DNA of 11,177 nucleotides from Bacteroidota bacterium (GTDB lineage: Bacteria > Bacteroidota > Bacteroidia > J057). The stretch is taken from contig RFHL01000436.1 of assembly GCA_003696875.1 (NCBI GenBank), forward strand, positions 1-11,177, written 5' to 3'. The notes under the pieces were generated by a model, which saw nothing but the letters and a program-made list of their open reading frames with translations, was not told where the DNA came from and did not search any database. Each line of letters opens with the position of its first letter. Position 1 is the stretch's first letter. Of the stretch, positions 1-7,146 are shown one piece after another. The translations under genes were made by a program, and so were the position numbers.

Positions 1-689
1 ACCCAATGGCAAACACCATCAGATCCATATTTTGCGATAAAACAATCATCTTCTCCATTGGAAGTACGAGAAAAAGAACCAAACCCAACGGTATTCTGAA
101 AACTCCCTCCTACATAGACAGAACCCTGACTATCAATAGCCAAAGCTAAAACAACATCATCCCCCGGGCCATAAGGGATTGGTCCTATTCGCTCTGCCCA
201 AACAAAGTTCCCATCAGAGTCTAGTTTCAAAATAAACCCGTCTAAATTTGTCCCATACGAATTCATAACAAAGGAGCCTGGCCCCGGGTCAAAGTCTACC
301 AGTTTCGCGAAATGCCCAGCAACAAATACATTTCCCCAAGCATCAGTCTCTAACCGAATACCTGCATCGTTTCCTGTGGTAGCTCCAAGACGAAATGCCC
401 ATAGTACTTCTCCTATCGGAGTCATCTTAACCACAAACAAATCGTCCCGACCATAGGATCCAGTCGGGCCAAGAGTTTGAGCCCCTGGCCCCGGCCCACA
501 GTACATTGTTCCTTCAAAATTTCCTGTTATAATTATATTCCCATAAATATCCACAGCAATTTCTCTGCTACTAGCAGTACCACTCCCTCCCATAGAGGTT
601 GTCCACTCGGCGAGTAGAGCTTGGCCAGAAGCCACTTTATTGCAGCATGCCAAGACAATTATCAAGCTAAAACATTTCAATAAGCTCAT
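1..689 (-). CDS. SBBP/beta-propeller repeat secreted protein (5' part, runs off window)
   Basis: I translated this frame by hand: it is open from ATG at 689 to the window edge (229 codons plus two bases), so the C-terminus is missing. The N-terminus (MSLLKCFSLIIVLACC) is hydrophobic and signal-like; VLAC could be a lipobox, or cleavage may fall near residue 22. About three repeat units follow, spaced roughly 70 residues apart (about 42-100, 108-168, 180-229). Each has the pattern 'iavD..GN...tG.F', then a Gly-rich turn, then 'D.f..K.d..G...W'. Unit 2 contains VDFDPGPGSF (131-140) and unit 1 has CGPGPG, a signature of SBBP-type repeats in Bacteroidota surface proteins. Such proteins often end in a type IX secretion sorting domain; whether this one does lies outside the window. 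Base composition is lower in GC (42-45% in two lines counted) than most of the window. The family call is firm; the function and ligand are unknown. Confidence 0.85.
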   Translation of the reverse strand, partial: MSLLKCFSLIIVLACCNKVASGQALLAEWTTSMGGSGTASSREIAVDIYGNIIITGNFEGTMYCGPGPGAQTLGPTGSYGRDDLFVVKMTPIGEVLWAFRLGATTGNDAGIRLETDAWGNVFVAGHFAKLVDFDPGPGSFVMNSYGTNLDGFILKLDSDGNFVWAERIGPIPYGPGDDVVLALAIDSQGSVYVGGSFQNTVGFGSFSRTSNGEDDCFIAKYGSDGVCHW

Positions 690-740
690 TTTTCTCTTTT
701 GTAAATTCACATCCCACAATATTTTTTACTTAACTGATGA

Positions 741-749
741 GGGGGGGGG
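741..749. repeat. Homopolymeric G9/C9 tract
   Basis: Nine consecutive G on the plus strand (C9 on the minus strand) lie between the stop of the tandem-repeat membrane gene (760) and the start of the SBBP gene (689). It falls in the probable 5' untranslated or promoter region of the SBBP gene, about 52 bases upstream of the ATG. Such tracts are prone to slippage and to sequencing or assembly error. Confidence 0.8.
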
Positions 750-759
750 CTCAGCTTAT

Positions 760-1629
760 TTAATCATCCCACCACCCAAAAGCATCCCGCTTTTGATGTC
801 TCCCCGTTTGCGGATGGATCCGCTCGTCGGTGTCAAACCAGCCGAAAGCATTTTGTTCCTGTATCACACCCGTCTCCGAGTGTACCCGCTTTCCCGTGGC
901 AAACCAGCCGAGGGCTGATCTTTCCTCAATCTCCCCCGTCTCTGGGTGAATGCGGATATCGGTATCAAAAAACCCAAAAGCCGTTCCCTCCTGGATGACC
1001 CCCGTTTCCGTATTGACCCGTTCATCCGTGTCAAAGAAGCCGAAGGCAGTTTCCTCCTGAATCCGTCCCGTCTCCTGATTGACCCGGGTTCCTGGGCGGA
1101 AAGTCCCCAACACAGGCCTCGAAGCACGCGCCTCTCCCCCGCCAAACATCCGGCGGCTGCTTTCGTAACTACGCTGCACCTCGCTGCCCTCCCAGAACAT
1201 TTGCTTGATCACCTGATAAATTACGGCAATCCCAAAGGCCGCGCCCAGAAGGAAGAGAATCAGTTGCACCACCATGGAAACAAGGGCAACCACCAAGGTC
1301 ACCAGTAGGGAAACGGCCCCTAACATCAGTCCCAGCAAACCCGCCCAGGCATAGAGGGCTAAGACCAGACCCAGCCCATCGTGCAGGCGAGGCACGGGCA
1401 CCTTCCGGGCCAGGACATCACCCATGAAGCCCAGCCACAAAAATGGTTGCACAAAGAGCGTGCGCCACCAGCCTCCCTCTCGGGAGGCCAGCGCATGCTT
1501 TTCGCGCATCCATAGATAGCTACGCCCCAGCCGATCATGGATCGCCGGTGCATCGCAGGCGACGACCACAATCCCCAGGATCAAAGGAGTGAGCGCCAGG
1601 CGGAGGGTGAGGTATTCGGGGTAGATCAT
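760..1629 (-). CDS. Membrane protein with five C-terminal tandem 22-residue repeats
   Basis: A 289-residue protein I cannot name. Residues 8-25 form a hydrophobic helix, 57-70 are hydrophobic and Trp/Phe-rich, and 83-142 are a long hydrophobic stretch long enough for two or three membrane spans. A polar linker (about 145-178) leads to five tandem 22-residue units (181-202, 203-224, 225-246, 247-268, 269-289) that run to the stop codon. The consensus is roughly 'eRvnpETGviqe.tAFGWFdTD'; Gly, Phe/Trp and the TG turn are the best conserved, which suggests short beta-hairpins. The design is a membrane anchor with a soluble repeat tail; which side of the membrane the tail faces is not determinable. 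The ATG at 1629 is the first in frame. It lies 86 bases downstream of the beta-barrel gene and may be read with it. No catalytic motif is seen. Confidence 0.8.
   Translation of the reverse strand: MIYPEYLTLRLALTPLILGIVVVACDAPAIHDRLGRSYLWMREKHALASREGGWWRTLFVQPFLWLGFMGDVLARKVPVPRLHDGLGLVLALYAWAGLLGLMLGAVSLLVTLVVALVSMVVQLILFLLGAAFGIAVIYQVIKQMFWEGSEVQRSYESSRRMFGGGEARASRPVLGTFRPGTRVNQETGRIQEETAFGFFDTDERVNTETGVIQEGTAFGFFDTDIRIHPETGEIEERSALGWFATGKRVHSETGVIQEQNAFGWFDTDERIHPQTGRHQKRDAFGWWDD
763..1089 (-). repeat. Five tandem 66-base coding repeats
   Basis: This is the DNA encoding the five 22-residue units at the 3' end of the membrane protein gene. The 66-base period is in frame. Units 1 and 2 are closest (both end AFGFFDTD). 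Unit 3 is most diverged (ALGWFATG) and the last is shortened by one residue (AFGWWDD) at the stop codon. In-frame unit gain or loss would change tail length without breaking the reading frame. Confidence 0.85.
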
Positions 1630-1715
1630 CTAGGCTACGTGAGATTCAGGCAAAATTGATCATGAAAAACAGTAATCCGGCTAGCTATTAGAAAGGATGG
1701 CCCTCTGCGGTTTCC

Positions 1716-2687
1716 TCAAATCCGTTTCCTCACCCCTACCTCAAGGCCATACCCATTGAAGTAGTCTTGATGGAAACGCCCCTGAAACTCTCCAAAAACA
1801 GATAAATCGTCAGCCAAGGCATATTCGGCCCCAGCCCCCGTCAATAGGCCCATCCGGAATGAGTTCCGAAGATATGCGCCCCCCAGATATGAGGAGTATC
1901 TGATATCGTTGATAACCAATCCCCCCTGCAGCCCTAACAATGGGTATACCCGAACTTCAGGAACCAGAGGAAGCGTGAAGAAATAGCGTCCCAAAACCTC
2001 AAGTTGCAGGCGAGTGAGTCGAACGTTCGACCCGAAAGCCAGATCCCCGTTTAACCTGTACCTGGCCGGGAGCATCACCCGCAGACCACTCGTCAACTCC
2101 AAGTTGGGCAACGAGGGCGGTGCCAGGGCAAACTGAAAGGACAGCATGGGCGCACGTGTCCCAAACCACAATTTTAGGGTTTCCCCATTGTCGTCGATTA
2201 CCTCAGCTCTGCGCCCATAGCTGCTCAATCCAATCCCTAACCCCAGACGCTTGGGGCCACTAAAAAGGGAAAAGGACCGGCCGGCGGGCAGAGGTTGTTC
2301 GCCGGTGCCCTGAGGTACATAGGCGGGAGTACTTGGCGGGCTTACTTGGGACAACTCCCCCGTCTTTCGTAAAAACTTTATGTTATAAAGGTCATTGAGC
2401 AAAATGGCCTCAATCTGCATACCTCTATAGTTCAGTTTCTGTGCCTTCTTGATGGCAACCTTTCCAGCCGCAGCTCTGCTTGCGAAAATACTTAAGCGCC
2501 AGTACTGTCCTTCGGCGACTACTTCGAACGCAAATGGTACTTCAGCCTCGCTGAAGTATAGCGGAATATTGGTGGGATTCCGGGCTTTGCTGGCCTTGGC
2601 TTCAATTTCCTGGCGGGAGGTAATCGGCATGCAGGCAAACCCCAAAACCAGCAACATAGCAAATAGGGAGATATGGAGATTCTTCAT
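1716..2687 (-). CDS. Outer-membrane beta-barrel protein with N-terminal SPOR-like region
   Basis: A 323-residue envelope protein. Residues 1-19 are a signal sequence ending LGFAC; Cys19 could be a lipidation site, although Gly at -3 and Phe at -2 make a poor lipobox, so simple Sec cleavage is possible. Residues 50-108 contain YWRLSIFASRAAAGKVAIKK and then a second half ending YNIKFLRK. This pattern (hydrophobic strand, F-A-S turn, Ala-rich helix, second strand) resembles a peptidoglycan-binding SPOR domain, but I am unsure of it. A Pro-rich linker (115-135) leads to residues 146-323, which alternate hydrophobic and polar residues with many Gly and aromatic positions (GLGIGLSSYG, LLTGAGAEYAL, FGEFQGRF), typical of an 8-10-strand outer-membrane barrel. 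It starts 30 bases after the lipoprotein gene upstream, so the two are probably co-transcribed. Ligand and role are unknown. Confidence 0.75.
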   Translation of the reverse strand: MKNLHISLFAMLLVLGFACMPITSRQEIEAKASKARNPTNIPLYFSEAEVPFAFEVVAEGQYWRLSIFASRAAAGKVAIKKAQKLNYRGMQIEAILLNDLYNIKFLRKTGELSQVSPPSTPAYVPQGTGEQPLPAGRSFSLFSGPKRLGLGIGLSSYGRRAEVIDDNGETLKLWFGTRAPMLSFQFALAPPSLPNLELTSGLRVMLPARYRLNGDLAFGSNVRLTRLQLEVLGRYFFTLPLVPEVRVYPLLGLQGGLVINDIRYSSYLGGAYLRNSFRMGLLTGAGAEYALADDLSVFGEFQGRFHQDYFNGYGLEVGVRKRI

Positions 2688-2717
2688 GTTGAAAACATTA
2701 TGGTTGGTTAAAAAAGA

Positions 2718-3119
2718 TCACAAACACCCCTCCCGCCACACCGTCTCCCGCCCCTGAAAGGAGCGAAAGGCCCGGTCCAGTTCGGCCGGCACGGCCGAGG
2801 CCCCGGTGAGGAACCAATCGGTCTCGCGAACCTGAAAGGTCAGGGTGACCATAGCCCCATCGCCCTGGGAGAGATGGTACTGATTGCCTGACCGTGCGGT
2901 AGGGCAGCTAACCTCATAGATGATCTGCCGGCTGCCGTCGGGCAGCGTCGTCTCCCGGTGACTCGAAAAGGAGGTCTCGCAGGGAAAACCCGCCGGGCCC
3001 GCCTGCTGCATCACAAAATCGATCACACAGCCTTCGTCGATCTCAGGGGGTGCCGGCTGGCAGCCGGCCCAGAGCAGGATGGGGAGGAGGGCAAGCAGGG
3101 GAAGGCGGAATAGGGACAT
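2718..3119 (-). CDS. Small Cys-containing lipoprotein
   Basis: A 133-residue lipoprotein of no recognised family. I chose ATG 3119 rather than the upstream in-frame ATG at 3188 because 3119 gives a classical signal: basic N-terminus (MSLFRL), hydrophobic core, and lipobox WAGC with Cys20 as the lipidated residue. The 23 extra residues of the longer form are polar, would bury the signal, and cover an inverted repeat. The mature part has four further cysteines (31, 47, 72, 132), enough for two disulfides, and alternating beta-like segments (QIIYEVSC, AMVTLTFQV). The C-terminal FRSFQGRETVW may form a helix. It precedes the SPOR-like/barrel gene by 30 bases, suggesting a two-gene unit. The localisation call is firm; the function is unknown. 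Confidence 0.72.
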   Translation of the reverse strand: MSLFRLPLLALLPILLWAGCQPAPPEIDEGCVIDFVMQQAGPAGFPCETSFSSHRETTLPDGSRQIIYEVSCPTARSGNQYHLSQGDGAMVTLTFQVRETDWFLTGASAVPAELDRAFRSFQGRETVWREGCL

Positions 3120-3364
3120 GGGGTTGTGCTTGGAGGGGGAAATCCGGTAGGCGGCGTGCCTACCAAAAGATCGCCAATCCGAGACCAAGCGACAAGCTGG
3201 GGTGAGGAGAATGTTTTATGGGATTTTTTTATCCCTAGCGGGCTATCCTCCCTCAGACTGCAATGGTGACGCAAAAATGTTTTTGGATTTTCGGGATTCT
3301 CTGGCAGGGAAGCAGGCCTTGCTCAGCTGGTGGGCATAAGTGAGCCCCGCGGAACCCCTACCCC
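3120..3364. other. 245-base intergenic region between SH3b lipoprotein and small lipoprotein genes
   Basis: No convincing gene is seen. It holds two inverted repeats: a perfect 7-base-arm repeat at 3146-3164 and a weak 5-base-arm, AT-looped one at 3220-3235. It should contain the 3' end of the SH3b lipoprotein transcript and the promoter of the small lipoprotein gene. I found no exact TAnnTTTG box, only near matches. Confidence 0.6.
3146..3164 (-). promoter_or_regulatory. Perfect inverted repeat in leader of small lipoprotein gene
   Basis: GGTAGGC, five bases, then GCCTACC: a perfect 7-base-pair stem ending 27 bases upstream of the ATG at 3119. As RNA it would form a hairpin in the 5' leader; as DNA it could be a protein-binding operator. 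There is no U-run after it on the minus strand, so it is not a standard terminator. The role is inferred from position only. Confidence 0.4.
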
Positions 3365-4561
3365 TCAATGGATCTGCCGGATCCGACTTTTGTGCATAAA
3401 GCCCATTTTCCCCGACTTGACTCTTATCTTCCACCAATCGGAGGATTGGTCGAGGATTTCGAAGGTTTCCCCTTCCAGCACCTTCTGGACAACGGCATGG
3501 CGACTCCCTGGCCCAATTCGCATATTGGTATAGCCGTCGGGATCATTGATGACACCTTGCTTTCCTACCACAGGAGGGGCTTCAGGAGCAAAGGCTTCAA
3601 AATACCATGGAGAGAGATTAGAAAAGCCACTCCTCCGGACTACATCTTCCTCAAGATGAGAACAGTATGCCCGGTTAGGCCCTGTGAGAGCCAGAATAGA
3701 CCCGCCTCCCTCTGCGCCTAAACCTAAAAGCTTCCCTCCCTTTGCCTCATATAAACCGGAAAAGAAGTAATCGCGATAGTAGCCATAATGCACCACGAAA
3801 TAAGGACCATTTTCAACGACCCTCACAATGCCATTGCGGCTTTTCCAATCCCCCACAAAGCGACCGCTCGACTTATTGGCACGATGGTACCGCTGCTTTC
3901 CGGCCGTTATGCAGTCGCAGGCCCTGTCGTAGGCGCCATACAAAAACTCATCTGTGGACACTGTAGCCAGGTAAATCAGATCTCCTTGAAAGTGGGTTTT
4001 CCCTTCGAAGCCCCTTGCTACCGAGGTGTTCCCCTGAGGAACCCCATAATCCATCTTTACGGACAACCCGTGCTCAGTCGAGTCAAGCTCAATGGTTTCC
4101 AGCATCCCCCAGCGGCTGGGACTTTCTGATACCCAGAAGCCTTGATACCCCCGCATGCCTGGCTTTTTATTCAGACGCCGGAAAGAGAGGTATAACTCTT
4201 CCTGCCCAAAGATTAAGCGGGTCTTTATGGAGTCCTCTCCAGAATACTGATAACCATTTTCAGCAAAACCATCCCAGCCCCCGGGGAGGAAAAGCTTAAA
4301 TATTTGCAGATGCCCGTCTTCATCGCTGTATGAGAGCAGGGAGCCGTTTTCTTTGGCCTGATAGACATCTTGCACCTCCCCCGACTTCTCATACCAGGTG
4401 ACCCAAAAAACCGAATCCTGCCGCAGGACGGTAACGTCCCGCTCTATTCCGATCCACTCTCCCTCAAAAGGGGAGCGGGCAGGCCTGGAATCGCCAGAGC
4501 AACTCGCCAAGAAAACCCATCCCAGGATGGGGAGGAGGGGGAATATGATGAAGCTTTTCAT
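3365..4561 (-). CDS. Lipoprotein with C-terminal bacterial SH3 (SH3b) domain
   Basis: A 398-residue lipoprotein. Its signal peptide ends in the lipobox LASC, with Cys21 as the lipidated residue. Residues 32-85 and 233-288 look like diverged copies of one unit: 'F.G.W', then V-x-V, an aromatic strand (FWVTWY / FVVHYG), then 'vYqAK.nGsLL' versus 'LYEAKGGKLL'. A middle segment (140-200, GFWVSESPSRWGMLE onward) may be a third. This suggests a repeated beta-sandwich or lipocalin-like fold, unassigned. Residues 335-398 fit an SH3_3 domain: GVINDPDGYTNMRIGPG, then a 'GE.feil' strand, DWWKIRV, and GFMHKSRI at the end. SH3b domains in envelope proteins usually bind peptidoglycan or peptide ligands. 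The gene follows the TPR-SH3b gene by 67 bases. It has a plausible promoter of its own at 4582-4589. The lipoprotein and SH3b calls are strong; the overall function is unknown. Confidence 0.82.
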   Translation of the reverse strand: MKSFIIFPLLPILGWVFLASCSGDSRPARSPFEGEWIGIERDVTVLRQDSVFWVTWYEKSGEVQDVYQAKENGSLLSYSDEDGHLQIFKLFLPGGWDGFAENGYQYSGEDSIKTRLIFGQEELYLSFRRLNKKPGMRGYQGFWVSESPSRWGMLETIELDSTEHGLSVKMDYGVPQGNTSVARGFEGKTHFQGDLIYLATVSTDEFLYGAYDRACDCITAGKQRYHRANKSSGRFVGDWKSRNGIVRVVENGPYFVVHYGYYRDYFFSGLYEAKGGKLLGLGAEGGGSILALTGPNRAYCSHLEEDVVRRSGFSNLSPWYFEAFAPEAPPVVGKQGVINDPDGYTNMRIGPGSRHAVVQKVLEGETFEILDQSSDWWKIRVKSGKMGFMHKSRIRQIH

Positions 4562-4581
4562 TATTCAAATATCTCAGTAGT

Positions 4582-4589
4582 CAAACTTA
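4582..4589 (-). promoter_or_regulatory. Candidate Bacteroidota -7 box upstream of SH3b lipoprotein
   Basis: On the minus strand the sequence reads TAAGTTTG, an exact match to the Bacteroidota sigma-70 -7 consensus TAnnTTTG, with 20 bases between it and the ATG at 4561. A TTG lies 24 bases upstream, slightly farther than the usual spacing for the -33 element. The intervening sequence contains a short CCGCC/GGCGG inverted repeat. It would allow this gene to be transcribed separately from the TPR gene. Confidence 0.4.
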
Positions 4590-4628
4590 TTGCCGCCAAG
4601 CCACAGGCGGGCTCAACTCATAATCCCT

Positions 4629-6632
4629 TCAATAACACCATCCATAGGACACGACCCGGTTTGAGCCAGGCTCATAGTAAAATGGTTCCATCTGCCCTAC
4701 TTCCATGATCCCAAACGCAACGAAGTCATGCGCGGGCTGGAATTCCCGTATATCCCTAACATTCCCATTATGCCGGTACAGGCACAGCTTGGTTTCACGG
4801 CCTTCCGTCTTCACGATCCCACGATAAGGGTCCTTCATGGTGGACAAACAACCAGGGCTCCGGAGCGAAGCCCGATACCCCCCCACCGCTTTAGATACAT
4901 ACTGTCCATTCCCCTGATTGAGAAACAAAAAAAGTTCCCAGCCTGAGCCATTCTTCTCCAGAATCCATGCACAGTCCTTCATACCATTTCCGTCAAAATC
5001 TCCTTCGGTATAGAAAGGGAAGCCAGCGTCCTCAAAACGGGACCCATCCGGAAAGCGATATCCCCTAGGAAGGGCCGAAGGTGCCTCCATTCCCATCAAG
5101 CCTCCACTGAAACTCCAGCCTTCCTGCCCATTGAGCAAGCGGATATGCGACCACCTGGCTGTGATTTCCTGTCCTCGTAGCTCAACGGTTGTAGGTTCTC
5201 CCCCCTCCCCTATCAGGTAGGCAACATCGCCTTCTCTCATACCGGATACCAGATCGGCCTCCATATGGGGTTCCTTCCGAACTTTCAATTGATCCACCAC
5301 AGCCCCTACCATAGGGGCTAGCAGTCGTTCTTTTTCTACAACTATTCGACCTGACTCAGCCGCTTCAGCGGCTTGCGCCGCCGGTGGGGGTGTATCTGCA
5401 TTGCCCCGATCCTTTCGCTCGGGCCAGATGGAGACAATGCCCCAGATCAGCAGGACCAATACCAGGGCTCCCCCGGCCGCGATGCCCGCCCATTTCCCAT
5501 AGGTCAGGGCTTTGCCTTTGAGTTCTTCTTTGCGGGCCCCTACCCTACCTACCAGCGCCTGCACGGCCACCTCATCAGGGAATCGCTGCTGCAATTCCCG
5601 GGCGATGGCTTGCCCCTTGAGCAGGTTGATCCCCTCGGCCTGCCGGCCGGCATAGTCGATCAGGGCTTCCCGCCAGGCCGGCAGCTCGGCCGCCCCCTGG
5701 GACAGCAGCAGGTTGAGCTCCTCATGCGCCGCGATCGCGGCGGTAGGGGTCCGCAGGGCCTCCGCATTGGCCGCGACCTGGGCCAGAAAGTCCTCGGCCG
5801 AGGCCTTGGCGGCGCCTTCGGGCAAGGTGGCGGTCGTGTAGCGGGCATGGTCGGCTAGCCCGGCTACCTGCTGCAACTCGGGAGCATATTCTTCCCTGAG
5901 CAGGTCCAAAAGGGCCTGGCTCACCCCCCCCGCCAGCGCGGACATGTTCTTGCGTACGGCAATGGCCTCCGACAAGGAGGTCGTCGAGACCAGGGTCTGC
6001 AGGGCGCCCTCCCAGGCAGCCACTGAACCCTCCTCTTGCCCCCCTGAGCTGTGCTGCCGCAGATAGGCCACTTGCTGATCCAGCGCGGCTTTCTTTTGGG
6101 GGTCAATGCCTTCCCGCACCAGGGGGAGGAGGCGTTCCTGCCCATCGAGCAAGGCCTGCTTCGCCGGGGGGCTCAGCGCCGGATCGGCCAGGATGTCATC
6201 CCATAGATTGGGCTGCTGGGGCAACACCCGCTCCAGCAGCGCCAAGGCCTCGGGGGTCGCCCCGGCCTCGGCCTGGTAGCGGACCGAGTTCATCAGGTCT
6301 TCCGCTGTGGGTGCCTCCCGCAGCAGGGGGGCAAGCTGTATCTGGGCCTCGGCAAAAGCCCCCGCCTCGGCGAGCAGTTTGGCACCTCCCCGCCGCAGGC
6401 GGGCTTTGTCCTCGGCCGGAGCCAACTTCATGGCTTTTTCCAATGCAACAAGGCCGTCGCCTATCTGCTTGAGCTTGAGGTGGCTCGCCGCCACCCCCAG
6501 GTGAATGTCTCCATTGGCGGGGTCCAGGAGGAGGGCTTTTTGATAGCTCTCCAGGGCGTCCTCGTAGAGGCCACTGCTGAAGAAGGTATTGGCGCTGCTG
6601 AGCAGCTGGGCAAGGGAGGTCTGGGTGTCCAT
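4629..6632 (-). CDS. TPR - transmembrane - SH3b - VCBS/FG-GAP-like protein
   Basis: A 667-residue modular protein. Residues 9-74 contain two TPR units (GLYEDALESYQKALLLDPAN is textbook TPR), followed by Ala/Leu-rich helical repeats to about 370. One transmembrane helix lies at about 381-403, preceded by a basic segment (KGKALTYGK). With no signal peptide, the TPR half should be cytoplasmic and the C-terminal half periplasmic. A Pro/Ala linker (413-426) leads to an SH3b-like domain (about 439-512: VDQLKVRKEPHMEADLVSGM, then WSHIRLLNGQEGWSF). Residues 541-555 contain DFDGNGMKDCAW, a calcium-loop-like VCBS/FG-GAP motif, within a C-terminal beta domain. It sits 12 bases after the PH-domain gene and before another SH3b gene. 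GC drops visibly from the TPR half to the C-terminal half, suggesting domain fusion. It may link a cytoplasmic scaffold to the cell wall; that is inference. Confidence 0.82.
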   Translation of the reverse strand: MDTQTSLAQLLSSANTFFSSGLYEDALESYQKALLLDPANGDIHLGVAASHLKLKQIGDGLVALEKAMKLAPAEDKARLRRGGAKLLAEAGAFAEAQIQLAPLLREAPTAEDLMNSVRYQAEAGATPEALALLERVLPQQPNLWDDILADPALSPPAKQALLDGQERLLPLVREGIDPQKKAALDQQVAYLRQHSSGGQEEGSVAAWEGALQTLVSTTSLSEAIAVRKNMSALAGGVSQALLDLLREEYAPELQQVAGLADHARYTTATLPEGAAKASAEDFLAQVAANAEALRTPTAAIAAHEELNLLLSQGAAELPAWREALIDYAGRQAEGINLLKGQAIARELQQRFPDEVAVQALVGRVGARKEELKGKALTYGKWAGIAAGGALVLVLLIWGIVSIWPERKDRGNADTPPPAAQAAEAAESGRIVVEKERLLAPMVGAVVDQLKVRKEPHMEADLVSGMREGDVAYLIGEGGEPTTVELRGQEITARWSHIRLLNGQEGWSFSGGLMGMEAPSALPRGYRFPDGSRFEDAGFPFYTEGDFDGNGMKDCAWILEKNGSGWELFLFLNQGNGQYVSKAVGGYRASLRSPGCLSTMKDPYRGIVKTEGRETKLCLYRHNGNVRDIREFQPAHDFVAFGIMEVGQMEPFYYEPGSNRVVSYGWCY

Positions 6633-6644
6633 AGTCTGAGGGGA

Positions 6645-7109
6645 TTATAGGCCAAGGGCTCCCTTGACATCCGTGTTGGTGGGAAGGTTGACTTCCTCCT
6701 CTTCGTAAATGGTTCCCTCCATGATGGCCGCCTTCGCCCGGGCGATTTGGCTAACTACTTTTTGGGCACCTGTGCCTACCTGCCACTCTATGCTATCGCC
6801 AGAGCTAGACACTACTCGGATGAGCTTTTGCCCCAAAAGCCAAGCGATTAGAAATATAACCCCAAAGAAGGCCATTGCTCCACCTGCCTCTTCCTTAATT
6901 TCGGCAAATGCAAAGGCCCCCGCCAACAACAACAGTACCCCCACTACCCAGAGCGCGGTCATCCGGGAAACGGTGTACCCAATGAAACTCACATCCTTGA
7001 GAAAGATACACCTGGTATCAGACGCCATATCCTTCAGTACTCTGTGAGTCGTGAGGATATAGCCTCCCTTATTCATTATTTCCTTTTCTCCGGGTAAGTA
7101 TTCCAGCAT
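6645..7109 (-). CDS. Membrane protein with bacterial PH-like (bPH) domain
   Basis: A 154-residue protein. Residues 3-48 start with the bPH_2-type pattern: 'l.GE.ei...gg.iLTthRVl' followed by a second strand ending IFLKDVSFIGY. Two transmembrane helices (about 50-69 and 75-93) interrupt the domain. Strands resume at KLIRVVSSSGDSIEWQV, and the closing amphipathic helix QKVVSQIARAKAAIME fits the end of a PH fold. PH-like domains interrupted by a membrane hairpin are known in bacterial bPH proteins, whose functions are mostly undefined. The C-terminal tail is acidic (EGTIYEEEE). The start at ATG 7109 gives the conserved GEKE strand close to the N-terminus. It is followed after 12 bases by the TPR-SH3b gene, so the two are very likely in one operon and could act together at the inner membrane. 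The fold call is moderately confident. Confidence 0.68.
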   Translation of the reverse strand: MLEYLPGEKEIMNKGGYILTTHRVLKDMASDTRCIFLKDVSFIGYTVSRMTALWVVGVLLLLAGAFAFAEIKEEAGGAMAFFGVIFLIAWLLGQKLIRVVSSSGDSIEWQVGTGAQKVVSQIARAKAAIMEGTIYEEEEVNLPTNTDVKGALGL

Positions 7110-7146
7110 AATCTTGAATTGAGACGGTCGATGATTCTAAATGAGC

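Noticed and set aside
763..1089. A CRISPR-like array
   Set aside because: The repetition is an in-frame 66-base coding period with diverged units, not identical repeats separated by unique spacers.
3220..3235. GGGAT/ATCCC hairpin as a terminator for the SH3b lipoprotein gene
   Set aside because: The stem is only five base pairs and the minus-strand sequence after it is ATAAAAC, not a U-run; it also lies about 130 bases past the stop.
3788..4129. Plus-strand open frame of 113 codons
   Set aside because: It is antisense to the SH3b lipoprotein gene, which has a lipobox and a convincing SH3b domain.
5373..5858. Plus-strand open frame of 161 codons
   Set aside because: It is antisense to the TPR-TM coding sequence, with a Gly/Gln/Pro-rich composition caused by the GC-rich complement.
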